Positions 18,103-27,675 of a stretch of DNA of 64,000 nucleotides are shown here, piece by piece (position 1 is the stretch's first letter; the number at the start of each line of letters is the position of its first letter). The notes under the pieces are model-generated. The model saw nothing but the letters and a program-made list of their open reading frames with translations. It was not told the origin of the DNA and searched no databases. The DNA is from Sanderia malayensis (lineage: Eukaryota > Cnidaria > Scyphozoa > Semaeostomeae > Pelagiidae), in the NCBI GenBank assembly GCA_013076295.1, contig RQOL01000392.1:310001-374000 (forward strand), in the 5' to 3' direction. The position numbers were made by a program, and so were the translations under genes.

Positions 18103-20474
18103 ATGGATATGACAGAGGTGAAAGAGTGTATTTCTGGTTGCATTCAAGCGGTTATTTCTCGCATTGATGACCGATTATGGGAAGACAGTGATGGCTTAGA
18201 TTATTTAATAGTACAGCTTGATAGAGTGCTTTCTTTGGTACAGCGATGTGTTCATTTTTATGGCATCCCACCTGAAATCGAAACTTGCCTTTTGAGAGCA
18301 AGACAGTATATGCAAGAGTATGCAGACAGAAAAGACGAAGTCAAACCTAGAGGAAACACTTTCCAAACAACTGGCTGTCGTGGAAGACCTAAAATCAATA
18401 TAGCCGAGGATCAATTGCAATTATATCTTGATTACCGGTTTACTCTCACGACAATAGCAACAATTTTTAGTGTCTCAACAAAAACAATACAACGACGAAT
18501 CTCTGAATGTAAACTCGCCCGAAGTGTATTTACTCGTATATCAAATGATCTTCTTGATGAGCAAATGTATGTATATTTTTATTTTTAGCTGTTTATCATG
18601 TAATAGTGTTCAGAACATTTTCCAACCCATTTAGCCATTTCATTTGTCCATCTTATGATTTTCAGGATCTGATACTCTCTAATTTACTTTGAAAAACAAA
18701 ATAACATGGACCATTATAGCTAAATTGAATGGTGTGGCCCCAAAAATTTCTGAAGCACCATACCTTTCCCCCATCAGAACCTTGTCAAAATTACCCTGGA
18801 TTTGTCACTCTTTACATTAGATTGTGAAAGAATTTTCAATTTATTTGTGAAGTTCATTGGTAATGATTTATATGAACATGCATTTTGATCCTTTTCATGC
18901 AGAGCTGATATCCTCAAGGAATTCCCAAACTGTGGTTATAGGAGAATGCGAGGATTTCTTACAGCAAGAGGCTTGCATATTCAATGGACAAGGATTCAAG
19001 AATCCATGAAGAGAGTTTGCCCTGAAGGCATTTTAATGCGTAGCCTTGAAATTAACACTATCCAGAGACGGACATATAAAGTTAGAGCACCATTATCACT
19101 GTGGCATATTGATGGAAATCATAAATTGATAAGGTAAGTGCATGTTCTAGGTAAAATTTAGTATGAAACTTTCAAATGCTTCTTAGTGCCACATCTGCAA
19201 TTTAGCTCTAATGCTGTATTATTTGTAAAATGTTGTGAAAAATTGTGAAAAATTTTTCAAGAAATTCACAGTATGCACTTTGCTATAATTAATGAGAGGC
19301 TTAATGGCAACTGTGTGTTGGCCTTTTTCATAAGAAAACAATTTTATTGCAGGTGGGGCTTCGTGATTCATGGTGGAATTGATGGATATTCCAGATTCAT
19401 TACATATCTTGCGTGCAGTTCCAACAATAGAGCGACCACAGTGTTGGATCTCTTCTGTAAGGCCACAGGCAAATATGGATTGCCATCAAGAGTACGTGGT
19501 GACAAAGGGGTGGAAAATGTTGATGTTGCACGAATGATGTTTTCACATCCAGAGAGAGGCCCTGACAGAGGGAGCTTTATTGCTGGTAGAAGTTGCCACA
19601 ATCAGAGAATAGAACGTTTATGGAGAGATGTCTTTTCTGGATGTACATTTCTTTTCTATGACCTTTTTTCATTTATGGAAGCTGAGGGAGTCCTCGATAT
19701 TGGTAATGACATTCATCTTTATGCTCTTCGTTTTGTGTTTGTCCCAAGGATAAACAAAATGCTCCAGATATTCTCCGATGGTTGGAATAATCACCCGCTT
19801 TCATCAGAAAGAAATATGACACCTACTCAGTTGTGGGTATCTGGTCTTCATCGACCACCAAATGAAACTCTCAGAGGACAGGTAAGCATTAACTGGCTAT
19901 TTAATTTATGTTGTTTATCTATATATTGCTCAAGTTAATTTGAATACAGTGAATTATATTTGGATAGTATAAAGGTATACATCCAAAACATGGGCATTGT
20001 TAACTGTACTACAAACAAACAATATCAGATACATTCAAGAATGGCAAAAAGATATCTAAACTTAAATTGAGAAAAGTTGCTCTTCTTTCATACGATTGAA
20101 TAGCTTCTGAACCTTAAGTTTAGCAAATGAAGAGGGCAACACTAGCAAAATGCTTACAAGCATGTGCTTTGCATGGGATCGCTTGTTCAGCCAATGACAG
20201 TGCTTCAGGTTGCTAATCTTAAAAAATTCTTTCTGCACAGAATGAGATTGAAGAATTTGGGATTGACTGGAATGGGCCATTGCCAAGCTGTAATTCAGAT
20301 GGAAATAATGATCAATCTCAGGCAGTTGTGGTCCCACAAATTGAATTGGACATTGCTGAAGATGAACTTGAAGAGCAACTTTTACAATTTAACCCGCTCG
20401 GAGAAACTATAGACTGTGGCATGGACATTTATTTTAAGGTTGTAAATTGCCTGCAAAGTCTCATGCAGAAATAA
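18103..20474 (+). CDS. IS3EU-like DDE transposase (integrase-type), four exons, intact
   Basis: Exons 18103-18566, 18903-19133, 19353-19881 and 20241-20474 join at GT...AG sites with matching phases (2, 2, 0) into an uninterrupted protein of about 485 residues. Residues 91-140 hold a GRPK-type basic motif and a helix-turn-helix ([16 protein letters not shown]). The RNase H-fold core has D225 in [12 protein letters not shown]282 in [14 protein letters not shown] and E319 in [13 protein letters not shown], a DD36E triad. [17 protein letters not shown] motif follows, and an acidic tail is encoded by exon 4. The start lies 53 bases inside the TIR edge. The gene faces the HECT-like gene tail to tail. 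It should cut and join the element's TIRs in the nucleus; the open frame and good TIRs suggest the protein could still work. Confidence 0.88.
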
Positions 20475-21234
20475 ATGAACTGCAACAAAATTAGGGTGGT
20501 AAAACTTTTTGTGGATGGACTTAACACTAAAAACAATCTGCCCAAGGTTTACCCTTCCAAAATTTCTCCCAAATTTTTTTCCAAAATTTTTTACACATTG
20601 AAATTTAGGAATAATAAACTGCAGAACTTCAATATTTACTTTAAAGTAAGATGCTTGAAACATAACATAAAATTAAACATAACATAAACACTCTGAACAT
20701 AACATTCATTGTGAAAACCCTCTTATGAAAATAAAAATCATCAAAATGTGACTGCAAGGAAATAAATTTGTTCTTTTTCAAACAATATATCAATGGGCTC
20801 TAACTCATACTCAAACTTGAAATGAAAAAAAATTACATACCAACTTCTCTAAACCATGCTTAATAGAACAGAAAATAGCACCAACAAACTAACTAATAAA
20901 CAGAACAGAACACTATGAGTGAAGTAAAATATAAATGCGTAGTTCTAAAGGCGTAGTTTAGTTCACGGAAGCAAAATAAGCTAAAGCGCTTTAAACAACA
21001 GGTTTTTAAACAATTTTTCAGGGGGGGCTCAGCCCCGCCCCCCCCCCCCCCGTAGCAATTTCCAGGGGTGGCTCGAGCCCCCAAGCCCCCACGTAGTCGG
21101 CGCCTATGTATGCAGCCTATATGTGTAATGGTGGCTTAGTAATCCGCAATAGTAATCATATTAATGTGAATAAAACTTCCATGGGCTCAAAGAAGCAGCA
21201 ACGAGAATCATTATTTTAGCATATATAAACACAG
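20475..21234. other. Intergenic region between the two IS3EU-like genes
   Basis: AT-rich, no exon seen. At about 21,015-21,105 there is a G/C homopolymer-rich block ending, on the minus strand, with CATAGGCGCCGACTACG followed by G runs. This looks like one terminus of another (hAT-like) element; the partner end was not found. Confidence 0.5.
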
Positions 21235-24027
21235 TTATAAGTCACTAATGAATCTGTGTGATAACCAATCACTCATGCACAGGCAAATCCTTGGCTTTCG
21301 TATTTCAATGCTATGTCCAGGGAATTCATGAATTTTCTTTCCGAAGAATAAATGGTTGGCAAATTCAAAATTGCAAGACATGCTGTAGATGTTGGTAGTG
21401 AAGCATTTCATCATCATCTGGTAGAAACTTTATTGTAATCTTGTGGGTAAGACCACCTGGAGGGATTGATCGGTGCCCAGTAATAAACTGCAACAATGAT
21501 TGCAGGGTATCTTGAGTGGCTAATTCCATGTACTTGGTAAACCATGAAAACGCTTGTGCTTTAGAAAAATCTGGTGATGGATGATCGTCAAGGTTCATGT
21601 TTGCTTTCAAGACATCACATGTGAGAACCCTGTGTGGTCCATGACACAGGAGAGGGAAGGTTGTAACTGGATTCTGTTTCATTATTTCCAACAATCCGGA
21701 AAATTCAAGACCTTCTACAAGTTTATCAATTTCAAATTTTCTTGAAAGAATTAACTCATTCTCCAGGAGATGGTTAATAAGAAAGGAAGCATTGTTGTTT
21801 TTGACCTCTTCAGTTATGGGCCAATGAGAAGCATTTATCACTGCCCAATATGTCTCACTCATGGAGTCATTATCAAGAATAGTTTCAATTGGTTCCTCTG
21901 ATTGAAGTCTTGAAAGAAGCTGAAGAAGAACAGCTGTGCCTGGAAAATGGAACGATTTCAACATTATCTGTGGAAAAATTATCTCTCTAAATATCACTTA
22001 ATTTAGATTTAGAACTCTAAAAAACAGTTTTTGGAATGTCCATGACTGTACAGTACCATATGGAAAAATTCTTTAGGTACTTCACCTGCATTTTTAGGTA
22101 CTTCATCAGCATTTAGCATGGATGCTACAACATCGGCATCACTCCCAACAATGTAGTGGAAAACTGCGGGGGATAAAGCACCAAAACTTGGACCACCTTG
22201 GCTTATTGAGTGTGCTATGATGATTCCTGCCAATTTCAACAACAGCCCCTTGCTACTGTCTCTTACAGGGATTCTAGCATATTCATCTCCTTCAAATAGT
22301 CTTTTGTTGACTTCTTTCATTAGCAGCTCAAAATATTCTGTCTTGATTGCTCCTGCATCTAATCCTTCCTCATCTTTGAAAATGACTACAAGACTGTGTA
22401 GAAGTTTCTCTTTATCATACAGTGCCTTTTTTATAAAAAGCAAGAGCGCTTTGCCAGATCTCCTCTCTATCAACTGACAATGTAGACAGGGAATTATCCC
22501 CTACAAACTAACAAACAGGGTAACCTTAAATTTTAATGTTTCATATGAAAGCCAAGACAAAGAGGATCAGAAATCCGAGATGGACATTTCGAAAAAGTGA
22601 CGGGGTCACGTCATCGCTCATCAAAGTATTGCACCATTGGTCACGGTCAGAAAAAAATCAACTATCTTGTATTGTAAACCTGAATACATATTTAGAAAGA
22701 GCATAAAGAGTTATGTAAAAAATATTAAGGAACTTTATCTATAACATGAACAGTTGAGGAGATATGGGCAGTCGAAGATGTTACGATTCAGGGGGTAAAA
22801 AAAGAAATGAAATTACCTGAATTCTCCAATATTACCGAAACATTGGTACAAATATTGAACCATATATACCATCTCATTGATGGAAAGCATTTCAAGTTGA
22901 TTTCAGCTAAAGAAATGTTTGAAAAACTGAGTTTACATAATGTGCAGGTTGTCTGAATTCCTGACATTACCCCCCGATTTTTAGAGAAATCCATTTTTAA
23001 TGTTTGGGGTAAACTTTTGATGTAGAGTCAACTCTGTTTAGGTTGAACACCCTAGGGAAGCGTGAAAATGTTCGAATTACAACATATTCGAAATGTAGAG
23101 GTTTACCCTTATAAGAATTAATTGTTTAGTGATCCTTAGGAACGGAGAATTCCGTTCGAAATAGGTAAAGTTCGAGCTACACCAGTTAGAATTATGCAGA
23201 CATGACTGTAAATTGTATTCCACTAGTAAGAACTCATCAAAAATGCTTTCTGCAGCAATTTCTCTTCCATTAGACATCAACTGTCAAATAAAAGCTAATA
23301 AGTCATCAAATTAGGGGTAATATCAGCATTGCTGAAACGAGATAAAAAGAATTAAAGTGTATAGAAAAATTGTCAGCGAAAAAACCTCACTAATATTTCA
23401 TGTAGCCATTCGTCTCATGAGCTATCACTTGATATAAAATCGGAGACCTCCCATTTGCTCTCCTTGCTGTCACTTAACTAAGAATCATTTTCGTTAGCGC
23501 CTTTTTATATTGGTCACAAACAATTCGCTTGTCGGTCGATGCTTGTCGTTTATCTTGTTTTGCTTTCAAACCATTTCTCTTTCCCTTTGATTTTTGCCTT
23601 ACTCCTGCTAGTCTTTTCTCTCTTGCTTTCTGACATTGTGTTTGCAGATCTGCAATGTCAAATTCCTCGTTCGCTTCTGAAGCAGGCTCCTTTTTCTTTC
23701 GCTGCACATTTCTTACAGCAGAAAATTGACTCCCGCAAACAGGACTGGCGGCTGTACTTTGAATTTTTAACTTTCCAACCCCAAATTCTTAAAATCTAGT
23801 TGATCGATCATAAAATTGCTGGAATAATACCATTCGTATGGTGGACGGAGTCTGGGTCCGGTGGAGGTAATAGCAATAAAGCTTATGTTTAAGTTCCTTA
23901 TATATGCGAATCCTAGTTCAACAAAGTCATTAGGCGTTATACCAGAATAGGCAGTTGAACATATGAGCCTTTTGACGTGTCAATATCCTCTGGGGCTAGA
24001 TTGCTTGTCAACCCAAGGGCCAAAAGT

Positions 24028-24290
24028 AAGTTGGTCTTTGTATTGTAAGCAAGGACTCTTCTGAGGACGAGAAGTTTACCGGGCAATAACGGAAGAGGAA
24101 AACATCTACAGGATTAGAAAAGCGTACACAGATTGAGAAGGACTGCAATCACGAGGAAGCAGACACAAGACTCATACTTGAAATATAACTTGTGTTGGAC
24201 AATGAAGAACAAGAAAGAGAACCACTACATCGGTATCCTTACAAACAACAAAAACATCATTATTTTTTTCAAGTGCTATGGCAATGAGAC
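24028..24290. pseudogene. Spacer with scrambled HEEADTR / DTDVV gene fragments
   Basis: On the plus strand near 24,140-24,170 the spacer reads CNHEEADTRLIL. On the minus strand, 24,290 to 24,180, it reads EKNNDVFVVCKDTDVVVLF. In proteins of this kind, which I recall from cnidarian and other invertebrate genomes, the two motifs follow each other in one orientation. Here they point toward each other, so the centre was rearranged when the palindrome formed. Function of the family is unknown to me. Confidence 0.5.
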
Positions 24291-24511
24291 TTTTGGCCCT
24301 TGGGTTGACAAGCAATCTAGCCCCAGAGGATATTGACCACGTCAAAGAGTTCATATGTTCAACTGCCTATTCTGGTATAACGCCTAATGACTTTGTTGAA
24401 ACTAGGATTCGCATATATAAGGAACTTAAACATAAGCCTTTATTGCTATTACCTCCACTGGACCCAGACTCCGTCCACCATACGAATGGTATTATTCCAG
24501 CAATTTTATGA
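24278..24511 (+). pseudogene. 3' end of the HEEADTR-type gene, right arm (mirrored in left arm, minus strand)
   Basis: The 77-codon open frame ends in LPPLDPDSVHHTNGI, resembling the LPP..D.L..H..R.NYQ.. block near the C-terminus of HEEADTR-type proteins. A second open piece at 24613-24807 begins QRKKKEPVSEANEEFDIPDL and is strongly basic. Mirror copies lie on the minus strand in the left arm (24,027 downward and 23474-23707). No complete gene can be read from either arm. Confidence 0.4.
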
Positions 24512-27095
24512 TCGATCAACTAGATTTTAAGAATTTGGGGTTGGAAAGTTAAAAATTCAAAAGTACAGCCGCCGGTCCTGTTTGCGGGAGTCAATTTTCT
24601 GCTGTAAGAAATGTGCAGCGAAAGAAAAAGGAGCCTGTTTCAGAAGCGAACGAGGAATTTGACATTCCAGATCTGCAAACACAATGTCAGAAAGCAAGAG
24701 AGAAAAGACTAGCAGGAGTAAGGCAAAAATTAAAGGGAAAGAGAAATGGTTTGAAAGCAAAACAAGATAAACGACAAGCATCGACCGACAAGCGAAATTG
24801 TTTGTGACCAATCATAAAAAGGCGCTAACGAAAATGATTCTTAGTTAAGTGACAGCAAGGAGAGCAAATGGGAGGTCTCCGATTTTATATCAAGTGATAG
24901 CTCATGAGACGAATGGCTACCATGAAATATTAGTGAGGTTTTTTCGCTGACAATTTTTCTATACACTTTAATTCTTTTTATCTTGGTTTCAGCAATGCTG
25001 ATATTACCCCCTAATTTTGATGACTTATTAGCTTTTATTTGACAAGTTGATGTCTAATGGAAGAGCAAATTGCTGCAGAAAAGCATTTTTGATGAGTTCT
25101 TACTAGTGGAATACAATTTACAGTCATGTCTGCATAATTCTAACTGGTGTAGCTCGAACTTTACCTATTTCGAACGGAATTCTCCGTTCCTAAGGATCAC
25201 TAAACAATTAATTCTTATAAGGGTAAACCTCTACATTTCGAATATGTTGTAATTCGAATAACTTCACGCTTCCCTAGGGTGTTCAGCCTAAACAGAGTTG
25301 ACTCTACATCAAAAGTTTCACCCCAAATCATTAAAAAATGGATTTCTCTAAAAATCGGGGGTAATGTCAGGAATTCAGACAACCTGCACATTATGTAAAC
25401 TCAGTTTTTCAAACATTTCTTTAGCTGAAATCAACTTGAAATGCTTTCCATCAATGAGATGGTATATATGGTTCAATATTTGTACCAATGTTTCGGTAAT
25501 ATTGGAGAATTCAGGTAATTTCATTTCTTTTTTTACCCCCTGAATCGTAACATCTTCGACTGCCCATATCTCCTCAACTGTTCATGTTATAGATTAAGTT
25601 CCTTAATATTTTTTACATAACTCTTTATGCTCTTTCTAAATATGTATTCAGGTTTACAATACAAGATAGTTGATTTTTTTCTGACTGTGACCAATGATGC
25701 AATACTTTGATGAGCGATGACGTGACCCCCGTCACTTTTTCGAAATGTCCCATCTCGGATTTCTGATCCTCTTTGTCTTGGCTTTCATATGAAACATTAA
25801 AATTTAAGGTTACCCTGTTTGTTAGTTTGTAGGGGATAATTCCCTGTCTAATGTGAATTCAGAGTTCTTAATTCTCTTTTTCACTTTTTCCATGACATCT
25901 TCAATGCTACAACAGTCGACAGGCTTAATACTTTTTACACCTTCTGCTTTTTCATCGGGGGGATCACATAACAAATCAGCAGCATCCAACAGGGATTTTG
26001 AGAACATCACAGCACGATCAATTGACTTTTTAGGGGTCTCAGGAAAAACCAACATCAATTCTGCCACCCAGTCTTTACGATTTACAGCAGTTAAATCTTT
26101 TTCATTAAACTTGTCACCTTGAAGAGCAGGATTACTAACGTCAAATGACACAGCAGTTTCCTGTGTGATGCTTTCAGCTATTTGAGCGGCATATTCAATG
26201 GACTCCAGGTCTGCACACTTGATGTCTGCTAGTTCAACATCATCATCTTTTTCACATTGCTCTTTGTGAGTTTTCATTTGGGTTAGGGGAACTTCCTTAT
26301 TACAACTAATGCATTGTGAATACACATGAGGGCTCGTTTCTGATTGTGCAACAGGAGTCATATCAAGATCACTCTGTATTGGGCGGATATAAATGACGGC
26401 ACTAGCAGAAACTGCTTCCTTTAAATGTGTGATTTTGTAACCAATCGTTGGCATTGGAATATTTAAAAGTGGCCTAGAAATACCACCTCGGTCTGCACGT
26501 AAAAACTCAAAGGCACCCATCTGGGAGCAAAGTTTTGGAAACACTTTCTCCAGTGTGGATTTGATATGACTAAAATCCCCATGCTTGTCTGGAAAAACAA
26601 CCTTTTTCCTGCCTAACCCGGCAGCAGCCAATGCAGCAAGACCAGGCATACTGGGTGTTGTATCTGCAGAGCAAGAATTGAGAAGAACAAAGTCATGTGT
26701 CCATGTGTCCTTAACAAATGGATTGGGTTGAGCAACTTGCATGCGTCTCTTTTTTGGTTTTTGGTAACATGGAGTGGGATTTGCTCTTTTTGTTGTAGAG
26801 TACTGTGGAAAAGCAGTCCTGAAAATAAAATTGACTTTGTTTTCACAAACCAGTTTTTATCATCTACATTTAAGCAACAAATATCTACAGTAAATAAGGG
26901 CCAAGTGATTTCAGTTCAATTCAGTTCAATTCAGTTTTCATTTTTAAAATTGGACTACATATCATAAATGCAAAGGTTACCTAATTACAACTACAAAGAT
27001 TTAATACAAATAGGTAGCCACAAAGCTATGCATACCTGAAGTTAGCCTCAGCCCTCTCTTCTCTGACTCTGGTATCCACTTGCACGAATGCTGAT

Positions 27096-27196
27096 GAGTT
27101 GGAGCTGTTGGAGTTGCTGGAGTTATTTGAGTTGTTGGAGTTATTTGAGTTGTTGGAGTTATTTGAGTTGTTGGAGTTATTTGAGTTGTTGGAGTT
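27096..27196 (-). repeat. In-frame minisatellite coding (Asn-Asn-Ser)n
   Basis: Four to five copies of an 18-base unit (GAGTTATTTGAGTTGTTG and variants) in exon 1 of the HECT-like gene. All units are multiples of three, giving an N/S linker without breaking the frame. Confidence 0.9.
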
Positions 27197-27335
27197 AATG
27201 CTGTTTCCTGGACTGGAACGTATAGTTTCCAATCTGCGAAGTGCGTCTCTTAAAATTTCTTTCAGGCCGTCCATGATTGATGGTCTGATCCGCTCAAGAA
27301 AAATCGCATGGTAAACGCGCGGGAAAGATCGCTGT

Positions 27336-27669
27336 GTAAGCGAGGCTTGAAGGTAGAAAAACGCGGAATGCAGCGTGGCTTGTTGTTTAAAACTTGACTA
27401 AACTGCGGAACGACGAAACGACATGTGAGGACGACGAAACGACACACGAGAACGACGAAATGAGATGATATGTCAAAATGATTGAGACAAATGAAACGAA
27501 ATGAGAAATGAGTATGACGAAATGAATGATAGGGGCGACGAGACGAAGTGAGGGTAAGCACCAAATCAAAGTGACGAAATGAAGAATGGAGTGACGAAAT
27601 AGACAACCACTCGACGAAATGACGAATCAAGTGACGAGACGATCTTTTTGTCCACGAATTGACGCCATA
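27336..27669. repeat. Right TIR of the IS3EU-like element (334 bp, uninterrupted)
   Basis: Reverse complement of the split left TIR. On the plus strand it shows repeated GACGAAA units. Its inner edge is about 60 bases from the start codon of the HECT-like gene, so it probably contains that gene's promoter; the left TIR would do the same for the transposase gene. Confidence 0.9.
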
Positions 27670-27675
27670 CCTTCT

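Larger units (their letters stand above)
22483..25850. mobile_element. 3.4-kb near-palindromic transposon-derived element, 3-bp TSD
   Basis: Arms 22483-24027 and 24291-25850 are long inverted copies (about 1.55 kb each, small differences), separated by a 263-base spacer. Ends read TAGACAGGGAATTATCC on both strands; ATG flanks each side (22480-22482 and 25851-25853). Cutting out the element plus one ATG restores the HECT-like reading across the junction, which confirms both the boundaries and the 3-bp duplication. Arms and spacer carry pieces of a gene with an HEEADTR...DTDVV signature. Superfamily not determined; the 3-bp TSD recalls CACTA- or Harbinger-type elements, but the ends match neither clearly. 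Confidence 0.85.
21240..27274 (-). pseudogene. HECT-type E3 ubiquitin-ligase-like gene of the IS3EU-like element, interrupted and frameshifted
   Basis: Exon 1 (27274-27036) starts MDGLKEILRDAL and has an N/S-rich repeat tract. A 217-base intron (27035-26819) is followed by exon 2 from 26818. Exon 2 includes a UBZ-like zinc finger (QCISCNKEVPLTQMKTHKEQC cysteines and histidine, about 26,300) and a CUE-like helix pair (ELMLVFPETPKKSIDRAV). The HECT-like region then starts, but a 3.4-kb element splits it at 25,850/22,482. It resumes with FKDEEGLDAGAIKTEYFELL. After an 89-base intron (22056-21968) comes HFPGTAVLLQLLSRLQ, then HRSIPPGGLTHKITIKFLP. There is a one-base slip near 22,433. Near 21,410 the frame shifts again, and where a HECT catalytic Thr-Cys is expected the sequence gives Ile-Tyr. 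This copy is therefore probably non-functional. Confidence 0.75.
10497..27669. mobile_element. Large TIR transposon (IS3EU-like) with DDE transposase and HECT-type gene; 6-bp TSD
   Basis: Ends are TATGGCGTCAATTCG on both strands. The flanks are CCTTCT at 10491-10496 and 27670-27675, a perfect 6-base TSD, and removing the element rejoins the hAT reading at AGAAGG. TIRs are about 334 bp: right 27336-27669; left 10497-10581 continued at 17802-18050 after the BEL/Pao insertion. Without the two nested insertions the element would be about 6.6 kb. It carries two convergent genes: integrase-like transposase (+) and HECT-like gene (-). The 6-bp TSD, TAT... ends and transposase type fit the IS3EU superfamily as I remember it; Polinton is excluded because no DNA polymerase, ATPase, protease or capsid gene is present. 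Confidence 0.88.

Noticed and set aside
17778..18112. Two overlapping plus-strand frames (73 and 96 codons) rich in Ser/His/Val
   Set aside because: They are translations of the TTTCGTC repeats of the TIR; the same frames appear inverted at the right TIR.
21240..27274. Host HECT ubiquitin-ligase gene
   Set aside because: It lies wholly between the TIRs of the transposon, starts about 60 bases inside one TIR and is convergent with the transposase, so it is element cargo rather than a resident gene.
10497..27669. Polinton/Maverick, because of 17-kb size, 6-bp TSD, long TIRs and an integrase
   Set aside because: No protein-primed DNA polymerase, packaging ATPase, protease or capsid gene is present; the size comes from two nested insertions, and the core is about 6.6 kb.
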